Shown here piece by piece: positions 7,562 to 15,886 of a stretch of DNA of 41,350 bases. Every line of letters begins with the position of its first letter. The first letter of the stretch is position 1. The stretch is taken from positions 1 to 41,350 of the forward strand of contig CALBNV010000082.1 in the NCBI GenBank assembly GCA_937896895.1, in the 5' to 3' direction. The notes beneath the pieces were generated by a model. That model was not told the origin of the DNA and did no database searches. It saw nothing but the letters and a program-made list of their open reading frames with translations. A program made the position numbers and the translations under genes. This stretch comes from an uncultured Bacteroidales bacterium (GTDB taxonomy: Bacteria > Bacteroidota > Bacteroidia > Bacteroidales > F082).

Positions 7562-10500
7562 TTGAAAACACCTGATTTTTTATTTGAGACCAGTTGGGAA
7601 GTCTGCAACATGGTCGGTGGGATATACACAGTGATTTCCACAAAGGCAGACGAGATGAAACAACTTCTTGATGACCATTACATTACGATTGGACCTGATG
7701 TCGTGAAAGAGGCTCACGAGACGTTGTATTTTGTTGAAGACGCATCGCTTTTCGCCGAATGGCGCGAGAAAGTCGCAGCCACTCTCGGACTGAAGGTGCG
7801 AGTCGGACGGTGGAAGCTGCCGTGCAAGCCGCTCGCCATCCTGGTTGACTACACATCGTTGTATTCCTCTAAGAATGAGATACTTGCGCATCTCTGGGAG
7901 AAGTTTCAGCTTGACTCGATCCGCGGACAGTGGGATTACATCGAGCCTGTTATTTTCGGCTACGCCGCCGGAAAGGTCATAGAGAGTTTCGTCGAATGGA
8001 ATGTGCGCACCGACAACGTCGTGGCCCAGTTCCATGAGTGGATGACGGGCGCCGGCGTGCTTTACCTCAAGGAGAACTGCCCGCAGATCGCCACGGTGTT
8101 CACAACACACGCCACATATCTCGGGAGAGCCATCAGCGGAAACGGCTTGCCGCTTTATAATCAGTTGGATACGTATAACCTGCAGGCAATGGCGAACCGC
8201 TTCAACATCGTCTCGCAGCAGTCGATGGAGTCGAAGTCGGCACAAAACGCCGATGTCTTCACGACGGTCAGCGGAATCACCGCCAACGAATGCCGGCAGT
8301 TCCTGCAACGTACTCCTGATGTGTTGACAATCAATGGAATAAACGAGCTTGAGGAAAAAAACAATGACTTGGTGACGAAGAGCCGCGCACGTGTGTTTGA
8401 AATCATCGACACGCTGAGCGGGGTGGAGACGCCTCGTGACGCGATGCTCGTTATGAACAGCGGCAGATATGAGTTTCATAACAAAGGCATCGACCTGTTT
8501 ATCAAGGCATTAGGCAAGTTGAATAAAGATGGTAACCTCAAGAAAAACATCGTTGCCGTCATCGCAGTGCCGGGAAACATCTCCGGCCCGTCGATGGATT
8601 TGACGCGTCGTCTCGAAAAACAAACCGAGATTGTCGGCCATACCGACTATCCGGCTACACATCATATATTTGATTATCAATATGATGCTGTTCTTAACGC
8701 TTTGCGCGAGAACGGCTTGCAAAACGAAACCGCCGACAAGGTGAAAGTCGTGTTCATCCCCGCTTACCTCAACGGGAAAGACAGCGTGATAAACATCCCA
8801 TACAACGAGTTCCTCTACGGCTTCGACCTCACCGTCTTCCCGTCATACTACGAGCCGTGGGGCTACACTCCGCTCGAAAGCATAGCACACGCCATCCCGA
8901 CCGTTACGACAGACATCTCCGGCTTCGGAAAGTTTGTCTTGAGCGAAAAGATTGACGGCGAGGCTGTTACAGTAATCCATCGTGATGAACAAAACTCGCA
9001 AAATGTCGTTGATGAGATCGCAGATGTCATTGTGAAAATGTCGGAAAAATCTGATGCCGAAAGACGAGAAATCTCTGAAAAGGCATATTCCATCTCATTG
9101 ACATTCAGCTGGAAACAGCTGGCTTCCAACTATCTGAAGGCATACGACATGGCGTTGGAGAAACTGTCGGGACGCGCGTATGTCAAGCAGACGAAGAAAT
9201 ATTCGGAGGTGCTGCGTAACTTCGACTACAAGAAACAGGACGCCCCGACGTGGAAGAAAATGCTCGTGGAGCCGGTTTATTCCGAATCGTTAGTGAAACT
9301 CAATGAGTTGGCTCATAATCTATGGTGGTGCTGGAATATCGATGCTATTGAGCTGTTTGAATCCATTGACCCTGTGGCATTTGAGAATCTGGAGCAGAAT
9401 CCGATCGCTTTAATGAGTCATCTCACCAAAAAACAAATTGATGACCTCGAAAACAACACTGATTTCATCAATAAACTTAACAATGTTTATGACGAATTTC
9501 GGAGATATATGTCTGTCAAGCCGGTTTCGGAAGATAAAATCGCGTATTTCAGCATGGAGTACGGGCTGTTGAAGTCGCTGAAGATTTATTCCGGTGGTCT
9601 CGGCATTTTGGCTGGCGACTACCTGAAACAAGCCTCCGATTCCAATGCTAACTTGTTCGCAATCGGGCTGTTATATCGTTATGGCTATTTCAATCAGGAC
9701 CTTTCGGTTTGGGGCGAACAGCTCTCGCAATACCTTCCGCAGAAGTTCTCGCAGCTGCCTCTCGATCCTGTCCGTGACGAGAACGGCAACTGGGTTACGG
9801 TGAGCATCGCCTTCCCTGGAAGGAGTGTCGTGGCGAAGGCGTGGAAGGTCAGCGTGGGACGAATCAGCCTCTATCTGCTTGATACTGATATAGAACAGAA
9901 CTCGCCGGAAGACCGCGTCATCACCGGTCAGCTCTATGGCGGCGACAGCGAGATGCGCATAAAACAGGAGATGTTCCTCGGCATCGGAGGCATCCGGCTC
10001 ATCAACGCGTTAAACCTGAAGCCGACGATTTACCATTGCAACGAAGGCCACGCCGCATTCTGCGGACTTGAACGCCTCAGCAACTACGTCACCAAACATA
10101 ACCTTGACTTTGAAGTCGCCAAGGAACTCGTCAGGACTTCGACGCTGTTCACCACACATACGCCGGTACCGGCAGGACACGACGCATTCGAGGAGAACCT
10201 CATGAGGACGTATCTGCCTCATTTGGCTGGGAAAATCAACATCACATGGGAGCAGTTCATGAACCTCGGAAGGATGTACCGCAACAACCCGAACGAGAAG
10301 TTCTCGATGAGTGTGCTCGCCACCAACCTCAGTCAGGAGGTGAACGGCGTGAGCAAGATCCATGGACGCGTGAGCCGCGAGATGTTCCAGCAAATGTGGC
10401 CTGGCTATTTCGCCGAGGAGAACCATGTCGGCTACGTGACAAACGGCGTGCATCTCCCGACGTGGGCCGACAAACGCTGGCAGCGTCTGTATGAAAAGGT

Positions 10501-11776
10501 GATGGGCGAGGATTATGTCGCAAAACAGTCGGATGAAACGATGTGGTCGAAAATGCAAAATGTGCCGGCCAAGGAAATATGGGATATTCGTAAAGAACTG
10601 AAACACAACTTGATAGAATACCTCAAGGTGAAGATCGTGGAAGACATGCAGCGTCGTTCGGAGAGTCCGCGGCTTATCATCGAGACCGTCGAGAACCTCA
10701 ACGAGAATGCCTTGATTGTCGGCTTCGCGCGTCGTTTCGCGACATACAAACGCGCACATCTGCTCTTCACCAACCTCGACCGTCTCGCAGAGATCGTCAA
10801 CGACCCGAAACGTCCGGTGCTGTTCCTGTTCGCAGGCAAGGCTCACCCGAACGACAAGGCCGGGCAGGATCTCATCAAGAATATCATCGAGGTCGCGAGA
10901 AGAAAAGAATTTGCAGGTAAGATATTGTTTGTCAATAACTATGACATGGAACTCGGCAAGCTCTTGACCTCAAGTGTCGATGTCTGGATGAACACGCCGA
11001 CACGCCCGTTGGAGGCTTCAGGCACTTCAGGCGAGAAGGCCGCGATGAACGGGACGCTGAACTTCTCCGTACTCGACGGCTGGTGGGCCGAAGGCTACCG
11101 CAAGAACGCGGGCTGGGCTCTAAAGGAAGAAAGGACTTATCAAGACCAGAGATATCAGGATGACCTCGACGCCGAGACGATTTACAACACTTTCGAGAAT
11201 GAGATAATCCCGTTGTATTACAATCGCAATCAAGATGATATACCTGAGAAATGGATTCAGTTCATGAAAAACGACCTGATGCTGGTCGCCCCGAACTACA
11301 CCATGAAACGCATGCTCGACGATTATTTCGAGAGATATTACAACAAACTCATCGGACGCACCAACTGGATGCGTGAGAACCGCTATCAGAAGGCGTTCGA
11401 GATCGTCGAGTGGAAACGGAAAGTCATGGCGAACTGGGACAAAATCGAGGTTGAATCAACGAAGATCCCGGACCCTGACGTGCGTCCGCTGACGTTCGGC
11501 GATGAGGTCATCGCGGAGATAACGCTCAAGACCCCCGGACTTGACAGAGGCGATGTCGGGATGGAGATACTCTTCGCCGACAAAATCAACGACGTCATCG
11601 ATAATGTCAGCTTCAAACAAGAGATGGAAATAGTGGAGTCGGGCGACGGCTGGGCGAGATACTACATCAATCTGCCTGTGTATCAAGCAGGTGTGTTCAA
11701 CTACACGTTCAGGATTTTCCCGAAGAATGAGATGCTGCCGAACCGTCAGGACCTGCCGCTCGTCAAATGGATTTGA
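7562..11776 (+). CDS. Glycogen synthase (GT3) - alpha-glucan phosphorylase (GT35) fusion
   Basis: The 1404-residue bifunctional protein joins opposing activities. Residues 1 to about 550 are a GT3 (eukaryotic-type) glycogen synthase, with FETSWEVCNMVGGIYTV at the N-terminus and YYEPWGYTPLESI near 430. From about 570 a DUF3417-like segment (LNELAHNLWWCWN) leads into a GT35 phosphorylase with EYGLLKSLKIYSGGLGILAG, CNEGHAAF and THTPVPAGHD. ASGTSGEKAAMNG contains Lys1159, the expected pyridoxal-phosphate lysine. The start is a TTG directly after the upstream stop. It begins KTPDFLFETSWE, which fits the family N-terminus, and no better ATG exists. The synthase extends chains and the phosphorylase releases glucose-1-phosphate. 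The frame is intact throughout. Confidence 0.93.
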   Translation: MKTPDFLFETSWEVCNMVGGIYTVISTKADEMKQLLDDHYITIGPDVVKEAHETLYFVEDASLFAEWREKVAATLGLKVRVGRWKLPCKPLAILVDYTSLYSSKNEILAHLWEKFQLDSIRGQWDYIEPVIFGYAAGKVIESFVEWNVRTDNVVAQFHEWMTGAGVLYLKENCPQIATVFTTHATYLGRAISGNGLPLYNQLDTYNLQAMANRFNIVSQQSMESKSAQNADVFTTVSGITANECRQFLQRTPDVLTINGINELEEKNNDLVTKSRARVFEIIDTLSGVETPRDAMLVMNSGRYEFHNKGIDLFIKALGKLNKDGNLKKNIVAVIAVPGNISGPSMDLTRRLEKQTEIVGHTDYPATHHIFDYQYDAVLNALRENGLQNETADKVKVVFIPAYLNGKDSVINIPYNEFLYGFDLTVFPSYYEPWGYTPLESIAHAIPTVTTDISGFGKFVLSEKIDGEAVTVIHRDEQNSQNVVDEIADVIVKMSEKSDAERREISEKAYSISLTFSWKQLASNYLKAYDMALEKLSGRAYVKQTKKYSEVLRNFDYKKQDAPTWKKMLVEPVYSESLVKLNELAHNLWWCWNIDAIELFESIDPVAFENLEQNPIALMSHLTKKQIDDLENNTDFINKLNNVYDEFRRYMSVKPVSEDKIAYFSMEYGLLKSLKIYSGGLGILAGDYLKQASDSNANLFAIGLLYRYGYFNQDLSVWGEQLSQYLPQKFSQLPLDPVRDENGNWVTVSIAFPGRSVVAKAWKVSVGRISLYLLDTDIEQNSPEDRVITGQLYGGDSEMRIKQEMFLGIGGIRLINALNLKPTIYHCNEGHAAFCGLERLSNYVTKHNLDFEVAKELVRTSTLFTTHTPVPAGHDAFEENLMRTYLPHLAGKINITWEQFMNLGRMYRNNPNEKFSMSVLATNLSQEVNGVSKIHGRVSREMFQQMWPGYFAEENHVGYVTNGVHLPTWADKRWQRLYEKVMGEDYVAKQSDETMWSKMQNVPAKEIWDIRKELKHNLIEYLKVKIVEDMQRRSESPRLIIETVENLNENALIVGFARRFATYKRAHLLFTNLDRLAEIVNDPKRPVLFLFAGKAHPNDKAGQDLIKNIIEVARRKEFAGKILFVNNYDMELGKLLTSSVDVWMNTPTRPLEASGTSGEKAAMNGTLNFSVLDGWWAEGYRKNAGWALKEERTYQDQRYQDDLDAETIYNTFENEIIPLYYNRNQDDIPEKWIQFMKNDLMLVAPNYTMKRMLDDYFERYYNKLIGRTNWMRENRYQKAFEIVEWKRKVMANWDKIEVESTKIPDPDVRPLTFGDEVIAEITLKTPGLDRGDVGMEILFADKINDVIDNVSFKQEMEIVESGDGWARYYINLPVYQAGVFNYTFRIFPKNEMLPNRQDLPLVKWI

Positions 11777-12504
11777 TATTGAATATGAACAAAATGGAGT
11801 TTAAGAATAAGATTTTTAGCGTCGGCGACGTCTCTTTTGAGATGGTCGCCGTCCACGGTGGCACGTTTATGATGGGAGCCGCAGACGACATTGACGGTGA
11901 TGCCGATGACGATGAGAAACCTGTGCATAAAGTCTATCTGAGTGATTATCATTTAGGTAAATACGAGGTGACGCGTGAGTTGTGGCGAGCCGTGATGGTG
12001 AGCGACCCGCCGGAGATCTCGATGATTAACGACGACACCTGCCCTGTTGAGAAAATAAGCTGGTTCGATGCCGTGGAGTTCATCGAGAAACTCAACGCCA
12101 TGACAGGCGAGAAGTTCCGTCTGCCGACCGAGGCCGAATGGGAATACGCGGCCCGGGGAGGGGAGAAGTCACAAAACTTCAAATACAGCGGCAGCAACAA
12201 CGCAGCGCAAGTGGCATGGTGCTTCTTCAACAGCGGCTGCATGATAAACCCTGTAGGACATCTGAAAGCCAATGAGTTAGGCATCTGCGACATGAGCGGT
12301 AACGTCTGGGAGTGGTGCGCCGACTGGTACGGACGCTACGAAGAAGGCGACGTGATGAACCCGACCGGCCCTTCGGAAGGCGAACGGCGTGTGCTTCGCG
12401 GCGGAAGCTGGGACTTCGGCGCGGAATATTGCCGTAACACAAACAGAAACAGCAGCAACCCGAAGAGCAGGTTCTATGTGAGCGGGTTCAGACTGGCGTT
12501 GTAA
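11767..12504 (+). CDS. SUMF1/FGE-sulfatase-domain protein, probably not a formylglycine-generating enzyme
   Basis: The 245-residue protein is a single SUMF1-type domain: MVAVHGGTFMMG, RLPTEAEWEYAARGG, DMSGNVWEWCADWYG, RVLRGGSW and the terminal GFRLAL. In true formylglycine-generating enzymes two Cys near the C-terminus bind copper. Here the GGSW region is followed by DFGAEYCRNTNRN, so only the second Cys is present. I therefore infer a non-FGE member, for example a binding domain. There is no signal peptide. ATG 11767 overlaps the fusion gene by 10 bp, and ATG 11785 and 11794 are alternative starts. Its role next to glycogen genes is unknown. Confidence 0.8.
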   Translation: MDLILNMNKMEFKNKIFSVGDVSFEMVAVHGGTFMMGAADDIDGDADDDEKPVHKVYLSDYHLGKYEVTRELWRAVMVSDPPEISMINDDTCPVEKISWFDAVEFIEKLNAMTGEKFRLPTEAEWEYAARGGEKSQNFKYSGSNNAAQVAWCFFNSGCMINPVGHLKANELGICDMSGNVWEWCADWYGRYEEGDVMNPTGPSEGERRVLRGGSWDFGAEYCRNTNRNSSNPKSRFYVSGFRLAL

Positions 12505-12515
12505 AGTCAAAGATT

Positions 12516-13091
12516 ATGTCAGACAAACCGAAAATAGTTTATATCCACGGTTTCGGCGGCTCGCCGCATTCGCAGACCGTCGGCTTCTTGAATCAGTATT
12601 ACCCTGATTATGAATGGTGTGCGCTCGAAGTTGACCATCACGCCGCCGCCTCGATAAAGCAGATCAATGACTTCGCGAAGGCAAACGATGTCAAGGCGAT
12701 GGTCGGGACGTCACTCGGCGGATTCTACATCCTGTGCTCGGATTTCACGGGCCCGAAACTCGTGGTGAACCCTGTCATCGAGCCGATGAAGTCGCTGAAG
12801 AAGTCGGTGGGGACGGTGCAGTATCACAGCCGTCGCAGCGACGGCGCGACATCGTTCAAGTTCACGATGCAGGACCTGTTCGAGTTCAAGAAATTCAAGT
12901 TCACGGCGGGCGAGAACGTTACCTGCCACTACACCGAACACGACGAGCTTCTCGGTGACGACATCAAGCGCGACTACGAGAAGTTGTTCATCAACAAGAA
13001 GATGTGTCCGAAGAAGACGCTGCCGTCGCATATCCTCGGTGAGAGCTACATCAAGCATGAGCTATGCGACTGGCTTTCGGGGAAGTGTTGA
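12516..13091 (+). CDS. YqiA/UPF0227-like alpha/beta hydrolase
   Basis: The 191-residue cytoplasmic protein begins with a strand and oxyanion loop (IVYIHGFGGSPHS). It carries the nucleophile elbow GTSLGG near residue 68 and ends in a plausible catalytic His region (PSHILGESYIKHEL). Size and motifs fit the YqiA/YcfP esterase family, whose natural substrates are mostly unknown. It is the last gene of the operon, 11 bp after the SUMF1-like gene. Its function in glucan metabolism is not implied by sequence. Confidence 0.75.
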   Translation: MSDKPKIVYIHGFGGSPHSQTVGFLNQYYPDYEWCALEVDHHAAASIKQINDFAKANDVKAMVGTSLGGFYILCSDFTGPKLVVNPVIEPMKSLKKSVGTVQYHSRRSDGATSFKFTMQDLFEFKKFKFTAGENVTCHYTEHDELLGDDIKRDYEKLFINKKMCPKKTLPSHILGESYIKHELCDWLSGKC

Positions 13092-13237
13092 GAGCCTGAT
13101 GATATAAAATTGTGAATGACCTAAATTCAAGTGTTAAACGCTGCTTTGGAGAAAGACACTCAAGTGTCAAGGGACTGCCATGTATAATTTTCAGCTTCTT
13201 TTGTTTTTATGATTTTTGACAATTAAAAGATGTCCTC

Positions 13238-13279
13238 TTAAACCTCTGAACCGTCAAATACCTTCATTGCTATCACGGC
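13238..13279 (-). pseudogene. Orphan 3' end of the exonuclease gene
   Basis: On the minus strand these 14 codons read AVIAMKVFDGSEV plus stop, nearly the same as the C-terminus AVIAMKVFDGAEI of the intact exonuclease gene ending at 14808. Over about 39 bases the DNA copies agree at about 33 positions, and most differences are silent. No continuation of the exonuclease frame is visible upstream of this fragment. It may mark the original gene end displaced by insertion of the ATPase unit, or the relic of a tandem paralogue. Confidence 0.65.
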
Positions 13280-13324
13280 ATTTCCTGTGTTTCTGTCTCG
13301 AAATACTCAATGGCAATTATAAAG

Positions 13325-13415
13325 AAACTTCGCCAAATTGCCTATTAAAACTCCGCCAAATTGCCTATTAGAACTTCGCCAAATTGCCTAGTAAAACTTC
13401 GCCAAATTGCCTAAA
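13325..13415 (+). repeat. Four 23-bp tandem repeats (iterons)
   Basis: The core CGCCAAATTGCCT recurs at 13331, 13354, 13377 and 13400, exactly 23 bp apart, with CTTCG (once CTCCG) before and AnTAAAA-type linkers after. The array ends about 15 bp before the -33 box of the ATPase promoter. Because the units are contiguous it is not a CRISPR array. The placement suggests an operator or a recognition site of the ATPase system. Confidence 0.85.
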
Positions 13416-13430
13416 AATATTTGAAAAAAC

Positions 13431-13461
13431 TTTGTCAATTTAAAAAATAGTTGTACCTTTG
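13431..13461 (+). promoter_or_regulatory. Consensus Bacteroidota promoter (TTTG-N19-TACCTTTG)
   Basis: TTTG at 13431-13434 and TACCTTTG at 13454-13461 are separated by 19 bp, matching the Bacteroidota sigma-ABfr consensus exactly. It lies directly downstream of the 23-bp repeats and 24 bp before ATG 13486. Confidence 0.8.
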
Positions 13462-13485
13462 CCGCCGAAAAATAATAAGAACATT

Positions 13486-14769
13486 ATGAAGGAGTACAGA
13501 GAGAGAATAGCGGATAAACTTCTGTATAACAAACTGCAAGGCATGGGTGCCGTATTGGTTGAAGGTGCGAAATGGTGCGGCAAAACCACAACTTCCGAAC
13601 ACGTAGCGAAGAGTGTTCTGTATATGGATAGTCCAAAGGACAGAAAAATGAACCTGAAATTGGTTGAAATAGACCCTGAAATATTGCTGCAAGGTGAGAC
13701 CCCAAGGCTGATAGACGAATGGCAGATTGCACCGGAATTATGGGATGCTGTTCGGTTTGCCGTTGACCACAGGGATGATGACGGACAATTCATATTGACA
13801 GGCTCGGTTTCTCCATTGTCAGACGAAGACATCGCAAAAATTTACCATTCAGGCACAGGCAGGATAGCGAGATTGAAGATGCGTACAATGTCGTTGTGGG
13901 AATCAGGTGATTCAAACGGTGCGATAAGCCTCGGAAAGTTGTTTTCGGGTGATGAGAAAATGGTCGGCACCAATGATTTGGAACTGAATGACATTGCATG
14001 GCTGGTATGCCGTGGCGGTTGGCCAAGGGCTGTATGCCAGAGTCGTAAGACGGCTTTGGACAGAGCGTTTGATTATTACGATACCGTCGTGAACGTTGAT
14101 GTGAAATTGCCGGACGGAATAAAGCGAAACCCTGAACGCACGAAACTGCTCATGCGGTCGTATGCCCGTAATCAAGGTGGTCAGGCATCGCTCAGTTCGA
14201 TCTGTCGAGACATGAAAATGAACGACAACGACACGTTGAACGACAATACAGTTTATAGTTATATCCAGGCTTTGAAAAGCATATTCGTGATAGAGGACTG
14301 CAAATCGTGGAACCCAAACCTGAGGTCGAAGACCGCCGTAAGGACAAGCGACACACGGTATTTTGCTGACCCGTCTATTGCCGTTGCCGCACTTGGCATA
14401 GGGCCGAAAGACCTGATGGGCGACCTGAACACTTTCGGGCTGTTTTTCGAGACATTATGTATGCACGACCTCCGCGTATATGCTCAGGCACTTGACGGGG
14501 AAGTGTATCATTATAGAGATAAGGATTGCTTGGAGTGCGATGCCGTTGTTCATCTGCGTAATGGTTCATACGGCTTGGTGGAGATAAAATTAGGCGGTGA
14601 CACCCTGATAGAGGAAGCTGCCAAATCGCTGAAGAAACTGGCATCGAAAATAGATGCCGACCGTATGAAGGAACCTTCGTTCATGATGGTTCTGACGGCG
14701 GTCGGAAAATATGCCTTCAAGCGCGACGATGGCATCTGGATTGTACCTGTCGGATGTCTGAAGGATTAG
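13486..14769 (+). CDS. AAA+ ATPase with DUF4143 (PD-(D/E)xK-like) C-terminus
   Basis: The 427-residue protein has Walker A GAKWCGKT at residues 27-34, Walker B-like RLIDEWQ near 74-80, and FILTGSVSP near 100 (sensor region). These are typical of the AAA_14 domain. The C-terminal DUF4143 part includes CDAVVHLRNGSYGLVEIKLG, a D...ExK arrangement like a PD-(D/E)xK nuclease fold. An upstream in-frame TTG at 13459 falls inside the promoter, so ATG 13486 is chosen. The family is common in Bacteroidota and archaea, and its function is not established. The adjacent iterons and the duplicated exonuclease end flanking the gene suggest a mobile or defence-like unit. No integrase or partner gene is visible. 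Confidence 0.85.
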   Translation: MKEYRERIADKLLYNKLQGMGAVLVEGAKWCGKTTTSEHVAKSVLYMDSPKDRKMNLKLVEIDPEILLQGETPRLIDEWQIAPELWDAVRFAVDHRDDDGQFILTGSVSPLSDEDIAKIYHSGTGRIARLKMRTMSLWESGDSNGAISLGKLFSGDEKMVGTNDLELNDIAWLVCRGGWPRAVCQSRKTALDRAFDYYDTVVNVDVKLPDGIKRNPERTKLLMRSYARNQGGQASLSSICRDMKMNDNDTLNDNTVYSYIQALKSIFVIEDCKSWNPNLRSKTAVRTSDTRYFADPSIAVAALGIGPKDLMGDLNTFGLFFETLCMHDLRVYAQALDGEVYHYRDKDCLECDAVVHLRNGSYGLVEIKLGGDTLIEEAAKSLKKLASKIDADRMKEPSFMMVLTAVGKYAFKRDDGIWIVPVGCLKD

Positions 14770-14807
14770 AAACGAGTCGGCGGAGGACATGAAAACTCTG
14801 TGTGGGT

Positions 14808-15374
14808 CTAAATCTCCGCTCCGTCAAAAACCTTCATCGCTATCACGGCGCAGGCCTCCGCGTCGGCCAAGGCGTGGTGATGCTTGGTGAGGTCGTAGCC
14901 GCAATGCGCGGCGACGGTCTGCAGCTTGTGGTTCTCCAATTCCGGAAACAGAATCTCCGAAGCGCGGTGCGTGCAGTAAATCTGATACTTCGGACGGCGG
15001 ATGTGATAATATTTGAACAAGGCTTTCAGGCAGTTGTCCTCGAAGGCCTTCCCGTGCGCCACTATCGGCAACTCCTTGATTTCGTTCTTGATGGCGTTCC
15101 ACACCTGCGGGAAAATCGGGGCGTGGTCGGTGTCTTTCTTCTTAAGCCCGTGAATCTTCGTCGTGTAGAAGTCATAGAAATTCGGCACCGGCTTGATGAG
15201 GCTGTAATACGTCTTCACAATCTCACGGTCTTTCACTATGACGACACCCATGCTGCACACGCTCGTGAACGCCGCGTTCGCCGCCTCGAAATCAATCGCC
15301 ACGAAATCCCTTAAATCCGGGACCGGATTCTGCTCGGGCTTCTTTTTCTTCTCTTTGTCAATTTCTTCTGCCAT
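14808..15374 (-). CDS. DEDDh-type 3'-5' exonuclease (DnaQ/epsilon-like)
   Basis: The product, 188 residues from ATG 15374, shows Exo I DFVAIDFEAANAAF with Asp28 and Glu30. AHGKAFEDNCLKAL follows as Exo II, and KHHHALADAEACA as Exo III with the H...D pair. It is therefore a stand-alone DnaQ-superfamily exonuclease, substrate unknown. A GTG at 15386 is also in frame, but the ATG is preferred. The first 20 residues are a Lys/Glu-rich tail. It lies 42 bp after the 102-residue gene and is probably co-transcribed with it. Its last 14 codons have a second copy at 13238-13279. Confidence 0.85.
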   Translation of the reverse strand: MAEEIDKEKKKKPEQNPVPDLRDFVAIDFEAANAAFTSVCSMGVVIVKDREIVKTYYSLIKPVPNFYDFYTTKIHGLKKKDTDHAPIFPQVWNAIKNEIKELPIVAHGKAFEDNCLKALFKYYHIRRPKYQIYCTHRASEILFPELENHKLQTVAAHCGYDLTKHHHALADAEACAVIAMKVFDGAEI

Positions 15375-15416
15375 CTCAAAAATCACGTTGCTACGGATAT
15401 GAAACCGCTCGTGGTT

Positions 15417-15725
15417 CTATTTGATCTCCGCGTAATAAATGTCGATTCCATCGTCTTCAAACATCGACTCGCTCAGGCAATATTGTCCGGGCCTGTCGTC
15501 TTCCTGGAAAAGATAAACCGACGCCTTGTGGAATGTTATGGGTTGCTGGTTGCTCGAAAGCTGCTGCACCTTTTCGTATGTAATCCCTTCTATCTTAAGG
15601 AGTTTCATCATCGCGGCGAGGTCGAGGTCAACGTTCAGGAACATGTCGTTGCCGCCTTCTTTCCATGCAATGCTGATGATGCCCGTTGTGTAAAGCTCGA
15701 AGTCGCGAATTTCTATTTTCTTCAT
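15417..15725 (-). CDS. Hypothetical protein (102 aa)
   Basis: The small, acidic, soluble protein begins MKKIEIRDFELY and has no signal peptide, membrane segment or recognisable motif. It reads as a mixed alpha/beta domain. ATG 15725 follows a TAnnTTTG promoter element on the minus strand. The exonuclease follows 42 bp downstream, so the two probably form an operon. I do not recognise the family. Confidence 0.7.
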   Translation of the reverse strand: MKKIEIRDFELYTTGIISIAWKEGGNDMFLNVDLDLAAMMKLLKIEGITYEKVQQLSSNQQPITFHKASVYLFQEDDRPGQYCLSESMFEDDGIDIYYAEIK

Positions 15726-15741
15726 CGTGTAAAATTTTGCG

Positions 15742-15749
15742 CAAAGATA
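15742..15749 (-). promoter_or_regulatory. -7 element TATCTTTG for the 102-aa/exonuclease operon
   Basis: On the minus strand TATCTTTG lies 16 bp before ATG 15725. No matching -33 box at the usual distance was seen. Confidence 0.6.
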
Positions 15750-15864
15750 CGTAAAAAAGCTAAAAGATTAGAGATAAAAGTTAAAAGAGGCTGACGCACG
15801 ATGTTTTTTGCTGAATTGGGGAAATATCTGCGTGAAATCCGCGAAATCTGCGAGACTTTTTTCT

Positions 15865-15872
15865 TACTTTTG
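15865..15872 (+). promoter_or_regulatory. -7 element TACTTTTG for the GH29 gene
   Basis: TACTTTTG fits TAnnTTTG and lies 14 bp before ATG 15887. This leaves a very short leader. Confidence 0.6.
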
Positions 15873-15886
15873 CAAAAATTTTTTTC

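Noticed and set aside
10010..10846. Minus-strand ORF of 278 codons
   Set aside because: It lies entirely inside the phosphorylase half of the fusion gene and shows no recognisable domain.
11767..12504. Sulfatase-activating formylglycine-generating enzyme
   Set aside because: The first of the two required C-terminal cysteines is absent, there is no export signal, and no sulfatase gene is nearby.
13155..13168. Terminator after the YqiA-like gene
   Set aside because: GACAC/GTGTC forms only a 5-6 bp stem and no T-run follows, so it is too weak to call.
13325..13415. CRISPR array
   Set aside because: The 23-bp units are contiguous with no unique spacers, and no cas genes are near.
14802..15314. 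Plus-strand ORF of 170 codons
   Set aside because: It is the antisense shadow of the exonuclease, whose DEDDh motifs are clear on the minus strand.
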